From contig PWGT01000139.1 of assembly GCA_003554535.1 (NCBI GenBank), positions 1 through 36,286 of the forward strand: a stretch of DNA of 36,286 nt, written 5' to 3'. The translations under genes were made by a program, and so were the position numbers. Positions within the stretch are counted from its first letter, which is position 1. Every line of letters starts with the position of its first letter. This document shows positions 14,385 to 23,663 of this stretch, piece by piece. The stretch comes from Syntrophomonadaceae bacterium. GTDB taxonomy: Bacteria > Bacillota_D > Dethiobacteria > DTU022 > PWGO01. Below the pieces are notes generated by a model. It was not told the origin of the DNA and ran no database searches. It saw nothing but the letters and a program-made list of their open reading frames with translations.

Positions 14385-14831
14385 TTATTTCTTGTCTTTT
14401 CTAACTTTAATGGACTTAGGCCTAGCTTCCTCTGCCTTTGGTAAATCAATCCTCAATACTCCATCTTCAAAAGCTGCATCCACCTTATCAGACTGGATAG
14501 GTGTAGGAAGCTCAAAGCTACGAGAAAATTGCCCGCTGTATCTTTCCATCCAGTAGGCGTTACCTTCTTCCTTTTCTTCTTCTCTCCTTATTTCTCCATT
14601 GATAGTTACCTGATTGGCACTTACGTTGACTTCTACATCATCACTATCTACGCCCGGCAGATCAGCCAGTACTACGTATTTATCTTCTTCGGAGTATATA
14701 TCGACGTTCGGATAACCTCCTTCTTTTCCTGTAAACGGCCAAGTTCTGATAGCATCTTCTAACAACCTATCCAGCTCAGAACGCAACCTACCTACTTCTC
14801 TTGAAGGTTCTCTCCTGATCAATTCTGTCAT
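14385..14831 (-). CDS. hsp20: Hsp20-family small heat-shock protein
   Basis: ATP-independent holdase that keeps unfolding proteins soluble. Residues 45-140 are the alpha-crystallin domain: YPNVDIYSEEDKYVVLADLP, VEVNVSANQVTINGEI, and the closing A-x-x-x-N/D-G-V-L-x-I/V motif as AAFEDGVLRIDLPK. The tail KSIKVRKDKK holds an IxV anchoring motif. Codons at 14840-14832 (GTG ATA AGT) are partly the ribosome site, so ATG 14831 is the start (148 aa). A perfect CIRCE operator lies just upstream, giving control by HrcA; a terminator follows. Confidence 0.95.
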   Translation of the reverse strand: MTELIRREPSREVGRLRSELDRLLEDAIRTWPFTGKEGGYPNVDIYSEEDKYVVLADLPGVDSDDVEVNVSANQVTINGEIRREEEKEEGNAYWMERYSGQFSRSFELPTPIQSDKVDAAFEDGVLRIDLPKAEEARPKSIKVRKDKK

Positions 14832-14859
14832 ACTTATCACCTCCTTGCCTCACTGTTTA

Positions 14860-14886
14860 TTAGCACTCTTTTCTTTTGAGTGCTAA
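14860..14886 (-). promoter_or_regulatory. CIRCE operator (HrcA binding site)
   Basis: TTAGCACTC-N9-GAGTGCTAA, a perfect consensus, 29 bp upstream of hsp20. HrcA bound here represses heat-shock genes at normal temperature. hrcA and dnaK are not in the window. Upstream, TATAAAAT (minus strand) is a probable -10 box and the palindrome AGCTAAAATTTAGCT (14910-14924) lies 23 bp away. Confidence 0.97.
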
Positions 14887-15104
14887 TCATTTCATTTTAT
14901 ATTTTACTTAGCTAAAATTTAGCTTTCAAGCCTTATTATAGCATCTCACATGATATATACTTCAAATTTTGCCTATATTTTTCTATTTGCTCGGAATTAT
15001 TAATTTTTTCGCTCTTTTGCTTATCCAAGAAGGGTAAAAATTCATTTGAAAGATACAATTAATGAAGATAAAAGGGGGGTAATTAAAATATGGTTATTTA
15101 TTCA

Positions 15105-15881
15105 CTAACTAACTCGCTCCATATTACGCTCATAAATTATTCGTAAGCCCTCCAGAGTGAGCAAACTATTTACTTCTTCTATGGTTTCGGATTCCTGAGC
15201 CAGCAGTTCAGCAAATCCTCCAGTGGCAACTACTAAAGGCTTTGCAGACAATTCTTGAAATATACGACGAACAATACCGTCTACCTGCCCCATAAATCCA
15301 TAGATAATTCCTGATTGCATACTGCTAACAGTATTTTTGCCTATAACTCGTTGAGGTTTTTGAAGTTCCACACGGGGAAGTTTTGCAGCATTACTAAATA
15401 GAGCCTCTGTAGACACTCCTATGCCCGGTGCTATGGCACCGCCCAAATAATCCCCTTTCTCACTGATTACACAAAAAGTAGTAGCCGTTCCAAAGTCAAC
15501 AATAATCAGGGGACCTCCATACAACGAATAGCCGGCTACAGCATTAACAACCCGGTCTGCTCCCACCTCCCGGGGATCATCAATCAATATATTTAACCCG
15601 GTTTTTACTCCCGGCCCTACAATTAGAGGGGAAAGATGAAAATATTTTTTAGCCATCTTTTCCAGGGAGTGCATTAAAGGAGGAACCACTGAAGAAATAG
15701 CCACCCCGGAAACTTCATTCCAGTCCAGGTTGCTGTCTTTAAACAAATTCTTGGTGATTACCGCCAGTTCATCCTCGGTATGATTCCAGCTAGTAGAAAT
15801 ACGCCAGGATATAACAAATTTATTCTGGGCATAGACTCCTAGCATAATATCGGTATTGCCTACATCTATAGTTAAAAGCAT
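15105..15881 (-). CDS. coaX: type III pantothenate kinase
   Basis: First step of coenzyme A synthesis: phosphorylates pantothenate; the type III enzyme needs a monovalent cation and is not inhibited by CoA. Seen: LLTIDVGNTDIMLGVY with the phosphate-binding Asp, VGADRVVNAVAGY, the second phosphate loop VDFGTATTFCVI and GGAIAPGIGVSTEALF. ATG 15881 (258 aa, the family's normal size) has AAGGGGTGGG before it; the frame runs on to 15965 but that part is A/T-rich and unlike CoaX. The gene is divergent from folE with 301 bp between, in which I see no other feature. Confidence 0.95.
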   Translation of the reverse strand: MLLTIDVGNTDIMLGVYAQNKFVISWRISTSWNHTEDELAVITKNLFKDSNLDWNEVSGVAISSVVPPLMHSLEKMAKKYFHLSPLIVGPGVKTGLNILIDDPREVGADRVVNAVAGYSLYGGPLIIVDFGTATTFCVISEKGDYLGGAIAPGIGVSTEALFSNAAKLPRVELQKPQRVIGKNTVSSMQSGIIYGFMGQVDGIVRRIFQELSAKPLVVATGGFAELLAQESETIEEVNSLLTLEGLRIIYERNMERVS

Positions 15882-16182
15882 TATCCCACCCCTTTTTTTC
15901 AAATATACCAAAAGAAGGGAGAAAAAACAATTGTAAGTGTAACTTGAAAGCCACTTACGCTGCAATTATTTTTTAATCAAAACACAGAGTTTTCTTTAAA
16001 TTAAGCGTAAAGTGACCAGAATATTTGTACTCTTCTATATCCTACTTTCCTTGCAGGAAAAAAACAATATTAATCGAAATCAATAAAACAAACAAGTGGA
16101 ATTTGTAAAAAACGTAAATGATAAAAGTAAATTATAATTGAAGATAATACACAAAATAAGAAACAAGGAGCAAAGCAAAACA
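15882..16182. other. intergenic region coaX-folE
   Basis: 301 bp between divergent genes. A TATAAT lies at 16133-16138, 44 bp before folE, with no clear -35 partner. I looked for a tetrahydrofolate riboswitch and saw none of its conserved pairing. Nothing else can be supported. Confidence 0.4.
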
Positions 16183-16749
16183 ATGGTTGATGAGCAAAAA
16201 CTAGAGCAAGCAGTTAAAATGATTCTGGAGGCAATAGGTGAGGATTTAGATCGGGAGGGCCTAAAAGAAACTCCCAGGCGAGTAGCTAAAATGTATCAGG
16301 AAGTTTTCAGTGGCCTGCATCAAGACCCCCGGGAGATCCTGCAAAAATTCTTTGTTTCTGATGAACATGATGAGATGGTTCTGGTAAAGGATATCTCTTT
16401 CTATTCTATGTGCGAACACCATCTCATGCCTTTTTACGGGCAGGCCCACATTGCCTATATACCTGCCGGCGGGCGTATTACGGGTTTAAGCAAACTGGTA
16501 AGGGTCATAGAAGTAATCTCCAAACGCCCCCAGTTGCAGGAAAGACTGACTACTCTAAGTGCCGACGTAATCATGGAAATGTTGAAGCCTAAAGGAGTTG
16601 TGGTAGTAGTAGAAGCCGAACACCTTTGCATGAGTATCCGGGGAGTAAAAAAACCAGGTTCAACTACGGTTACCTCCGCTGTAAGAGGTTTATTCCGCCA
16701 CAGCCCTGTTTCCCGCGAAGAAGCTTTTGCTCTCATCAAAGGTAAATAA
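16183..16749 (+). CDS. folE: GTP cyclohydrolase I
   Basis: Opens the purine ring of GTP and recloses it to dihydroneopterin triphosphate, entry to folate. Zinc ligands Cys77 and His80 lie in [11 protein letters not shown] and the third, Cys149, in EHLCMSIRG. Other signatures: [29 protein letters not shown], and [16 protein letters not shown]. An upstream TTG frame would add 15 basic residues unlike FolE, so ATG 16183 is taken (188 aa, normal size); AAGGAG lies 12 bases before it, rather far. First gene of folE-folP-folB-folK. Confidence 0.96.
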   Translation: MVDEQKLEQAVKMILEAIGEDLDREGLKETPRRVAKMYQEVFSGLHQDPREILQKFFVSDEHDEMVLVKDISFYSMCEHHLMPFYGQAHIAYIPAGGRITGLSKLVRVIEVISKRPQLQERLTTLSADVIMEMLKPKGVVVVVEAEHLCMSIRGVKKPGSTTVTSAVRGLFRHSPVSREEAFALIKGK

Positions 16750-16779
16750 TATCTTTTTAATAATTTAAGGAGAATTTGG

Positions 16780-17598
16780 ATGAACGACGGTTTAATTCTT
16801 GGCACTCACAAATTACCTCTGCACAGACGAACATTGATCATGGGTATCCTCAATGTTACTCCGGATTCTTTTTCTGATGGCGGTTATTTTTTTGATCCGC
16901 AAGAAGCCCTGAGGCAGGCGCAACAAATGGCTACAGAGAGCGCTGATATCATCGACATTGGCGGTGAATCGACTCGACCGGGAGCTATCCCCATTTCCGC
17001 TGAAGAAGAATGGAAAAGGATTCAACCCATAATCAAAGCTATCAAAAAAGAGGTGGACATTCCCCTTTCCATAGATACTTACAAAGGTGTGGTTGCTGCT
17101 CAGGCAGTAAAAGAAGGAGTGCATATGGTAAATGATGTTTGGGGTTTGAAAGCGGATCCGGCCATGGCGGAAGTAGTAGCTGAATACGAAATTCCTATTT
17201 GTATAATGCATAACCGCAAAAAAGCTGTTTACCAGAAATTGATGGATGAGATTCTCAGCGATTTACAAGAAAGTATTGACCTGGCAATAAATGCTGGCAT
17301 TAGGCAGGATAAAATAATTATTGACCCCGGAATCGGCTTTGGCAAAACCCTGGAACACAATCTCGAAGTAATGCATCACCTGGAAAGATTTAAAACCCTG
17401 GGTTTCCCCATATTGCTGGGCACATCTCGCAAATCTATGATTGGTAAAACCCTGGATTTGCCCACCCATGAACGCCTGGAAGGAACTGCAGCCACTGTAG
17501 CCTATGGTATTACCAGGGGGACAGATTTAATTAGAGTACATGATGTTAAAGAAATGCGCAGGGTAGCCATAATGACCGATGCTATCGTGAGGCGGTAA
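16780..17598 (+). CDS. folP: dihydropteroate synthase
   Basis: Joins p-aminobenzoate to the pterin diphosphate, the step blocked by sulfonamides. A 272-aa TIM barrel with MGILNVTPDSFSDGGYF, IIDIGGESTRPGA, IPLSIDTYKG, MVNDVWG, PICIMHN, DPGIGFGKTLEHN, LGTSRKS and the C-terminal TDLIRVHDV motif. AAGGAG precedes the ATG, 31 bp after folE. Its second substrate is supplied by pabABC, which converge on this operon. Confidence 0.96.
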   Translation: MNDGLILGTHKLPLHRRTLIMGILNVTPDSFSDGGYFFDPQEALRQAQQMATESADIIDIGGESTRPGAIPISAEEEWKRIQPIIKAIKKEVDIPLSIDTYKGVVAAQAVKEGVHMVNDVWGLKADPAMAEVVAEYEIPICIMHNRKKAVYQKLMDEILSDLQESIDLAINAGIRQDKIIIDPGIGFGKTLEHNLEVMHHLERFKTLGFPILLGTSRKSMIGKTLDLPTHERLEGTAATVAYGITRGTDLIRVHDVKEMRRVAIMTDAIVRR

Positions 17599-17650
17599 TT
17601 CTTATTGACAGTAATTTATTCGTTTCTTTCAAGAAGGGAGTCAACCAATA

Positions 17651-18013
17651 ATGGATTTTATAACTATTAAAAACATTTCCATTTACGCCTACCACGGCCT
17701 TCTCCCCGAAGAAAGGGAAAGGGGGCAGGAATTTCTAATATCGGTCAAAATAGAAGCCAACTTTGCCGGCATCAGCACAACTGATAACATCCAGGAAACA
17801 ATCAATTACGCCTATGTTGTAGAGGAAATCCAAACTATTTTTACCAGTGATAATTTTAACTTGATTGAAACTCTTGCTGAAAAAATTGCCAATCATCTTC
17901 TTGATGTTCACCAGCAAATCGAAGGAATTGAAATAACAGTAGAAAAACCAAGGCCACCACTGCCATCAATTACTCAGGGAGTAGCTGTAACTGTTTACCG
18001 TTCCCGAAAATAA
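17651..18013 (+). CDS. folB: dihydroneopterin aldolase
   Basis: Cleaves dihydroneopterin to hydroxymethyl-dihydropterin and glycolaldehyde. A 120-aa tunnel-fold protein: ISIYAYHGLLPEERERGQEF with the pterin-site residues, INYAYVVEEI, FNLIETLAEKIANHLL with the anchoring Glu, and EITVEKPRPPLP with the catalytic Lys. Length matches the family. Third gene of the fol operon. Confidence 0.95.
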   Translation: MDFITIKNISIYAYHGLLPEERERGQEFLISVKIEANFAGISTTDNIQETINYAYVVEEIQTIFTSDNFNLIETLAEKIANHLLDVHQQIEGIEITVEKPRPPLPSITQGVAVTVYRSRK

Positions 18014-18074
18014 TTACTGTACTGAAAAGGGCAAGCAAGTATTATCACAAAAACATGACAAGGAGAAATTTAGC

Positions 18075-18602
18075 ATGTCTACTGTTTATCTTGGACTGGG
18101 GTCTAACCTGAGCCAACGTCAACAACTACTATACCAGGCGGTAGAAAAGCTATATGCTCATAATAATATTGAAATACAGAAGCTTTCTTCTATATATGAA
18201 ACTGAACCTGTTGGTAGTTCCCTGCAAAGCCGTTACTTGAATGCAGCCTGCAAGCTGAAAACTGAGCTATCTCCGAAGGAGCTGCTTGAGCTAACCAAAA
18301 AAATTGAATTTGACCTGGGACGGAGAAAAAAAGGTAACTGGGAATCACGCTTCATTGACCTGGACCTTCTGGTTTACGACGAAGTTATAACGGAAAGTGA
18401 AGACCTCAACTTGCCCCATCCACTTCTTGCCCAAAGATGGTTCGTCCTGGTGCCCATGTCAGAAATAGCTCCTGAACTAACACCACCTGGGTATTCACAT
18501 ACCATTAAAGAATTACTGGCACAACTAGGAGAACCTCAAGGGGTCTATAAGCTAAACCAGAATGAACCGTGGGGAAAGTATAGCCACCTGATTCCTGGAT
18601 AA
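18075..18602 (+). CDS. folK: hydroxymethyl-dihydropterin pyrophosphokinase
   Basis: Uses ATP to activate hydroxymethyl-dihydropterin before FolP acts. Seen: VYLGLGSNLSQRQ, SSIYETEPVG, NAACKLKTELSPKELL, EFDLGRRKKGNWESRFIDLD (metal and ATP site, DLDLLVYDE) and LPHPLLAQRWFVLVPM. At 175 aa it is of usual size. Last gene of the fol operon; it ends 20 bp before the convergent pabC stop with no obvious terminator between. Confidence 0.96.
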   Translation: MSTVYLGLGSNLSQRQQLLYQAVEKLYAHNNIEIQKLSSIYETEPVGSSLQSRYLNAACKLKTELSPKELLELTKKIEFDLGRRKKGNWESRFIDLDLLVYDEVITESEDLNLPHPLLAQRWFVLVPMSEIAPELTPPGYSHTIKELLAQLGEPQGVYKLNQNEPWGKYSHLIPG

Positions 18603-18622
18603 ATGAAAAATAAATGGCATTT

Positions 18623-19489
18623 TTAACTACCACCTTGTTCACTTTGGACATAGTCCCGGTACAACCGGCGCAACCTGCCGGTTAATAATCCTGGCTCACC
18701 TGTATTCACAGGCTGAGTTTCCACTTTAACTACCGGCATGATTTCCATCAAGGAATTGGTTAGGAATACCTCCGTTGCTTCCCGCAACCAAGAAGGTGGG
18801 ATATTTTCTTCCTTAACTTCTACTAATTCCGCAGCTATATTTAATATTAACTCCCTGGTAATACCCGGCAACACCCCCGCCTCAAGAGGAGGAGTATATA
18901 ACACTTCACCCTTAAGCAAAAAAAGATTGCTGACTGTGCCTTCTGCCAAATAGCGCTTTTGATTCAGAAATATTCCTTCCTGAAACCCTCTTTTCTCAGC
19001 TTCACGCCTTCCCCATAAATAATCCAGGAAATTCAAAGTTTTATGAGCTGCCTGAGGGGAATATTCGTTTAATGGAAAACTAATCAATGCTACCTTGAAC
19101 CCTTCCCGGTAAAGTTCAGAAGAATAAGGAATATTAGAGTTAGAAGTAATAAAGAAAGTTGATTTGCCTTTTTGCCAGGGCCAAAGCCCCTGCATTCCTG
19201 CCCCTCTAGTTAGTGTCATCCGCAAAGAACCATCTTTTACACGGTTGGCTGACAGCAAACTGGAGACGGCATTATTAATTTCTTCCACTGAGCCGGGCAT
19301 TTCAATATCCAGGGCAGATGCGCTTGCAGACATGCGCCCAATATGTTTCTCAAGCAAAAATGGCTTTCCATCATAAACTCGAATTGTTTCAAACAAGCCA
19401 TCTCCATATAAAATTCCTCTATCCTGCAAGCTTATATGAGCATCTTCCAGAGACACTATACCCCCGTTTAGGTAGCATAAATTGTCCAC
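18623..19489 (-). CDS. pabC: aminodeoxychorismate lyase (class IV PLP enzyme)
   Basis: Releases pyruvate from aminodeoxychorismate to give p-aminobenzoate. A fold-type IV PLP protein, 288 aa: LYGDGLFETIRVYDG, the Lys that binds PLP in AAHKTLNFLDYLWGRREAEK, EGTVSNLFLLKG, and LPGITRELIL, VFLTNSLMEIMPV. The sequence is like branched-chain and D-amino-acid transaminases, but the place after pabB and opposite the fol operon decides the call. Start is GTG 19489 with GGAG upstream. Confidence 0.9.
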   Translation of the reverse strand: MDNLCYLNGGIVSLEDAHISLQDRGILYGDGLFETIRVYDGKPFLLEKHIGRMSASASALDIEMPGSVEEINNAVSSLLSANRVKDGSLRMTLTRGAGMQGLWPWQKGKSTFFITSNSNIPYSSELYREGFKVALISFPLNEYSPQAAHKTLNFLDYLWGRREAEKRGFQEGIFLNQKRYLAEGTVSNLFLLKGEVLYTPPLEAGVLPGITRELILNIAAELVEVKEENIPPSWLREATEVFLTNSLMEIMPVVKVETQPVNTGEPGLLTGRLRRLYRDYVQSEQGGS

Positions 19490-19530
19490 AGTAGCATCAC
19501 TCCAGTTATGAAAAAAATATATAGCCTACT

Positions 19531-20946
19531 CTACTTTTCAAAACCCAGCGCCCCCAGTAAAGCTTTTGCTTTATCCAGAGTTTCCTGGTATTCCGCACGG
19601 GGCGAGGAATCTGCTACAATTCCTCCTCCCACTTGAAAATAAACCCGGTTGTTTTTAATTATAAAGGTGCGAATGACAATATTTAGATCAGCCTGTCCTC
19701 CAAAATCAATATAACCGATAGATCCTGTATAAATACCGCGGCGCACCGGTTCCAATTCCTCAATTATCTCCATAGCTCGTATTTTAGGAGCTCCTGTAAT
19801 GGATCCTCCAGGAAAAGAAGCTCGCAGGACATCCACTATATTTTTTTCCGGGGAAAGCTCACCTTCTACAGTGGATACCAGATGATAAACGGTGGCATAC
19901 TCCTCCAAAGCAAACAATTCAGGAACATTTACTGTTCCTGTGTTACAAATCCGGCTCAGGTCATTGCGCTCTAGATCTACAATCATAACCAGTTCTGCCT
20001 GATCCTTGGTGCTCTCCCATAATTCCTGGCGCAAAGAGCGGTCTTCTTCCTCCGTGCTACCCCGAGGACGGGTCCCCTTGATAGGACGGGTTTCTATCCT
20101 ACCTCCCTTTTGAGCAAGAAACCTTTCCGGTGATGAGCTTACCACTGCTCCTTCCGGGAAACATAAAAAAGAAGCAAAAGGTGCAGGATTACGCTGCCTT
20201 AGACGGCGATACAACTCCCATGGAGAGGACTCCAGGACTGCTGAAAATCTTTGGGTAAGATTAACCTGATAAATATCGCCCTTCCCTATGTAATCAAGAG
20301 CTTTTTCTACAGCCTTTTCGTATTCTGCCGGGGAAAAATCCGCTTGTAAATTCTTCCCGCAAGCATTATTGTTATTCAAATCTACAGGCAACTGATGGGA
20401 ATAATTCTGGACTCTTTGACTTAACTCCCAGTAACGCTTATCACGGTATTCTATCCCTTCCTGGCCCTGGAAAGGTAACCCCGTGGAAAATATATAGCTT
20501 TCTTCCTGAAAATGATCCAGGATTATACCTCGATCAAAAAAAGCCATGATACAATCCGGAAAACCTATATCATTCCTAGTGCTCCGGGGCAGTATTTCCA
20601 GGTTCCGCCCCATGTCATAAGCAAAGTAACCCACAGCTCCACCAGCAGAAAGCGGTAAATAAGCGGGTTCAGGTTCAGAAATAGCATATTTAGCAATCAA
20701 GTCATTTAAAAATGCCAGGGGGTCTACGTCATGGTAGTAGTAGGCAGGGCCATCTCGATGCTGAACATGGCAGGTAGAGCCCCAGGAACGGAAGATTAAA
20801 AACGGATCTCCCCCGGCAAAAGAAAACTTCCCCAGTTTTTCATGCACCAAGGAACTATCCAGGAGAAAACTACATTCATCACCTGCAAAAATTTCGTAAG
20901 CCTGCACGCCATCAAGATGTGGAATCCTATCTATTATAGTTTGCAT
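19531..20946 (-). CDS. pabB: aminodeoxychorismate synthase component I
   Basis: Uses ammonia from PabA to aminate chorismate. A 471-aa member of the chorismate-utilising family: N-terminal lipocalin-like half, then GDIYQVNLTQRF, RNPAPFASFL, SSSPERFL, the PIKGTRPRG signature of PabB (the lysine places it with aminodeoxychorismate synthase), DLERNDLSRIC, and PGGSITGAPKIRAMEIIEEL. It overlaps the end of pabA by 20 bp, so the two are translationally coupled. Confidence 0.94.
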   Translation of the reverse strand: MQTIIDRIPHLDGVQAYEIFAGDECSFLLDSSLVHEKLGKFSFAGGDPFLIFRSWGSTCHVQHRDGPAYYYHDVDPLAFLNDLIAKYAISEPEPAYLPLSAGGAVGYFAYDMGRNLEILPRSTRNDIGFPDCIMAFFDRGIILDHFQEESYIFSTGLPFQGQEGIEYRDKRYWELSQRVQNYSHQLPVDLNNNNACGKNLQADFSPAEYEKAVEKALDYIGKGDIYQVNLTQRFSAVLESSPWELYRRLRQRNPAPFASFLCFPEGAVVSSSPERFLAQKGGRIETRPIKGTRPRGSTEEEDRSLRQELWESTKDQAELVMIVDLERNDLSRICNTGTVNVPELFALEEYATVYHLVSTVEGELSPEKNIVDVLRASFPGGSITGAPKIRAMEIIEELEPVRRGIYTGSIGYIDFGGQADLNIVIRTFIIKNNRVYFQVGGGIVADSSPRAEYQETLDKAKALLGALGFEK

Positions 20947-21535
20947 TAATCAGATCCCCCTTCCAACTACTGACCTCTTGCAAAAAATTAGCCAGGAGAA
21001 GCTCCCCGTTCTCCGTGAGAATGGATTCCGGGTGAAATTGAACTCCCTCCATCAAAAAACCGGAGTGTCTAATCCCCATAATCTCGCCCTGGGATGTATA
21101 AGCCGTAACTTCCAGTTCCGCAGGAATCGTTTCTGCATCCAGGATGAGGGAATGGTAGCGAGTAGCTTTAAAAGGAGATGGAATGTTAAAAAACACACCC
21201 TGCTGATCATGGTAAATATCTGAGGTTTTTCCATGCATCAACCGGGAAGCCCGAACTACCTTGGCTCCAAAAACCTGCCCCATGGCCTGGTGACCAAGGC
21301 ACACGCCCAACATTGGCACTTTACCGGCAAACCGCTCCACAACCGGAATGCTAATGCCGGCATGGTCAGGATCTTTAGGGCCTGGCGATATTATTATTGC
21401 TTCTGGATTCATTTCTTCTACATCTTCTACTGTAACCTCATCATGACGAAAAACTTTTATTTCCTTGCCCAGGCGCCGGAAATAATCCGTCAGAATGAAT
21501 GTAAAAGAGTCATAATTATCGATCATAACCAGCAT
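20927..21535 (-). CDS. pabA: glutamine amidotransferase, aminodeoxychorismate synthase component II
   Basis: Hydrolyses glutamine and passes ammonia to PabB. Class I amidotransferase, 202 aa, with MIDNYDSFTF, IISPGPKDPDHAGIS, the nucleophile Cys79 in LGVCLGHQAMG, RYHSLI, and His/Glu in VQFHPESILTENG. In Firmicutes this subunit often also serves anthranilate synthase; no trp gene is near. AGGAGGG lies before the ATG, immediately after the T-tract of the terminator at 21555-21606. Confidence 0.93.
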   Translation of the reverse strand: MLVMIDNYDSFTFILTDYFRRLGKEIKVFRHDEVTVEDVEEMNPEAIIISPGPKDPDHAGISIPVVERFAGKVPMLGVCLGHQAMGQVFGAKVVRASRLMHGKTSDIYHDQQGVFFNIPSPFKATRYHSLILDAETIPAELEVTAYTSQGEIMGIRHSGFLMEGVQFHPESILTENGELLLANFLQEVSSWKGDLINANYNR

Positions 21536-21554
21536 TTTACCAGATTTCCCTCCT

Positions 21555-21606
21555 AAAAAAACAGGACGCTAATGTGCCGATTCGCATCCCGGCTATTAGC
21601 GTCCTG
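21555..21606 (-). terminator. terminator between fhs and pabA
   Basis: CAGGACGCTAAT (21562-21573) and its exact complement (21595-21606), with an inner GCCG/CGGC pair. On the minus strand seven T follow directly, then the pabA ribosome site. It may simply end fhs, or act as an attenuator of pabA. Confidence 0.88.
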
Positions 21607-21661
21607 AAATAAGTTAATGATTAACTTTATAATTTAAAACAAGTATTGTCTTTTAAGTGTT

Positions 21662-23428
21662 TTAGAACAATCCCTGCACTCTACCCGTCTGCACATCTAC
21701 GTCTACGCGGCGATATGCCGGATTAGCAGATGTTCCGGGCATCATGGGGATGGTTCCGGCCAATGGTACCACAAAGCCTGCACCTTTATAGGTAAGAATA
21801 TCCCGCACAGTGAGGTTCCAGCCCTTGGGCGCTCCCTTGAAGGCTGGATCGTCTGTTAAACTGAGATGGGTCTTGGCCATGCAGGTACCCAACTGTTTCA
21901 TCATTTCCGGATCTTGCTCCATCTTCTTAGCTTTCTCCAGTGCTTCGGGAGTATATTCTACGCCGTCTCCGCCATAAACCTCGGTGACGATCTTTTCAAT
22001 ACGGTCACGGAGAGGAGTATCCAGACTATAGAGATACTGGAAATCATTGGGCTTTTCAGCAGCTTCCACAACAGCTTCAGCCAACTCGGTGGCACCGTCT
22101 CCACCATGCAACCAGTGTTTGGAAACAGCTACCCAGGCACCGGCTTCTTCAGCCAGGCGACGGACAGCGTTAATTTCGTTTTCAGTATCAGTATAGAAAT
22201 GGTTAATGCAAACTACAGGGTTAATGCCAGATTTCTTTACGGTATTGATATGCTGGATCAGATTCTCGCAACCTTTTTCCACCCACTCGACGTTTTCTTC
22301 ATTGTATGCAGGGTCAATGTCCTGTCCGGGCTTCGGAACAGGCGCACCGCCGTGGCACTTCATAGCCCGGATAGTAGTTACCAATACTGCAGCATGAGGC
22401 TTCAATCCGGACATACGACACTTCAAGTTCCAGAACTTTTCAAAGCCGATGTCAGCACCAAAACCAGACTCGGTGATAACATAATCGGAAAGCTTCAGAC
22501 CAACCCGGTCTGCCACAATAGAAGACTGACCAATTGCAATATTAGCAAACGGGCCAGCATGAACCAGGGTAGGCTGCCCTTCCAGGGTTTGCATCAAGTT
22601 AGGATTGAGGGCATTGACCATCCAGGCAGTCATAGCGCCATCAACTTCCAGGTCAGCAGTAGTAACTTCATTGCCGCGCTTATCATAAGCAACCACAATG
22701 CGGCCCATTCTTTCCCGCATATCCTGCAAGTCTTTGGCCACCGAAAGAATAGCCATAACCTCGGAAGACACAGCAATATCAAAACCAGATTCCATCATAA
22801 AGCCGTCTCTTCTTCCACCCAGGCCGATGACAATATTGCGCAGTGCCTGAGCACAGAAATCGATAATCCAATTAATCTGCAAATTACGGGGGTCAATATC
22901 TAGCCTATTTAAGCCCCGCTTTTGAAGGAAGTTGTCAGTGGAGTTAAATTCGTGCTGCATCCTGGAGGTCAAAGCGACCATAGCCAGGTTATGCGAGTTC
23001 ATGATGTCATTAAGGTCCCCTGTCAGTCCCAGAGAGAAGGGAGTCAAGGGGATACACTGGGCAAGGCCGCCACCGGCAGCGGACCCTTTAATGTTCATAG
23101 TTGGTCCACCGGAAGGCTGACGAATGGTAGCCATTGCATTCTTGCCAATCTTACCCATTCCCTGGGTCAAGCCCATGGTTGTAGTGGTTTTACCCTCGCC
23201 AAGCGGTGTTGGGTTAATAGCAGTTACATCAATGTACTTTCCGTCCGGCCTATCTTTAAGGCGCTCCAGAAGTTTTTTGAAATCAATTTTGGCAACATAG
23301 TTGCCGTGGGGCAACAGTTCTTCTTTGTCCAGGCCTAATTCTTCGGCCATTTCATAAACAGTTTTCATGCGCGATTCTGCTTCCTGGGCAATTTCCCAAT
23401 CTGCATGTTTGGTTGGATCTAATGCCAT
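21662..23428 (-). CDS. fhs: formate-tetrahydrofolate ligase, divergent long type
   Basis: ATP-dependent capture of formate on tetrahydrofolate, the second step of the methyl branch of the Wood-Ljungdahl pathway. Seen: P-loop [95 protein letters not shown]. At 588 aa it is longer than the roughly 556-aa clostridial form, and [15 protein letters not shown] differs from the usual PSLGPxFGxKGGAAGGG; as I recall, this variant occurs in sulfate-reducing and syntrophic Deltaproteobacteria. Codon use is more GC-rich than in the neighbours. AAAGGAGG precedes the ATG. Confidence 0.95.
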   Translation of the reverse strand: MALDPTKHADWEIAQEAESRMKTVYEMAEELGLDKEELLPHGNYVAKIDFKKLLERLKDRPDGKYIDVTAINPTPLGEGKTTTTMGLTQGMGKIGKNAMATIRQPSGGPTMNIKGSAAGGGLAQCIPLTPFSLGLTGDLNDIMNSHNLAMVALTSRMQHEFNSTDNFLQKRGLNRLDIDPRNLQINWIIDFCAQALRNIVIGLGGRRDGFMMESGFDIAVSSEVMAILSVAKDLQDMRERMGRIVVAYDKRGNEVTTADLEVDGAMTAWMVNALNPNLMQTLEGQPTLVHAGPFANIAIGQSSIVADRVGLKLSDYVITESGFGADIGFEKFWNLKCRMSGLKPHAAVLVTTIRAMKCHGGAPVPKPGQDIDPAYNEENVEWVEKGCENLIQHINTVKKSGINPVVCINHFYTDTENEINAVRRLAEEAGAWVAVSKHWLHGGDGATELAEAVVEAAEKPNDFQYLYSLDTPLRDRIEKIVTEVYGGDGVEYTPEALEKAKKMEQDPEMMKQLGTCMAKTHLSLTDDPAFKGAPKGWNLTVRDILTYKGAGFVVPLAGTIPMMPGTSANPAYRRVDVDVQTGRVQGLF

Positions 23429-23460
23429 TAATGTTCCTCCTTTAAAAATAATAATTTTTT

Positions 23461-23520
23461 TTAATAAAACAGGTTAAAAATAAATGAGAGTAACCTGAAA
23501 CCTCCTTTCAAAAAATTTTC
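23461..23520 (-). other. leader hairpin upstream of fhs
   Basis: On the minus strand CAGGTTA pairs with TAACCTG around a 14-nt loop, preceded by a second GAAAGGAGG without a start codon after it. Possibly a leader control element of fhs; no T-tract strong enough for a terminator. Confidence 0.35.
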
Positions 23521-23644
23521 AATACTATGTAAAATTTCGCTATTCTAGTCCACTATATATTTTTCTACATTACAATATTTTTTCCTGCTTCTTGTTATTC
23601 TTTTAACATATTTTTTGTAATTTATATATCTTTTCCCGCACAAT

Positions 23645-23657
23645 TTTTTGGTATAAT
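23645..23657 (+). promoter_or_regulatory. extended -10 promoter of the amidohydrolase
   Basis: TGGTATAAT (TG-n plus a perfect -10 at 23652-23657) without a good -35. The expected transcript start coincides with the ATG at 23664. Confidence 0.6.
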
Positions 23658-23663
23658 TCAACT

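Noticed and set aside
15882..16182. tetrahydrofolate riboswitch before folE
   Set aside because: None of the conserved core or pairing is visible.
21866..22903. long plus-strand ORFs opposite fhs
   Set aside because: Shadow frames of a GC-rich gene; the fhs reading is certain.
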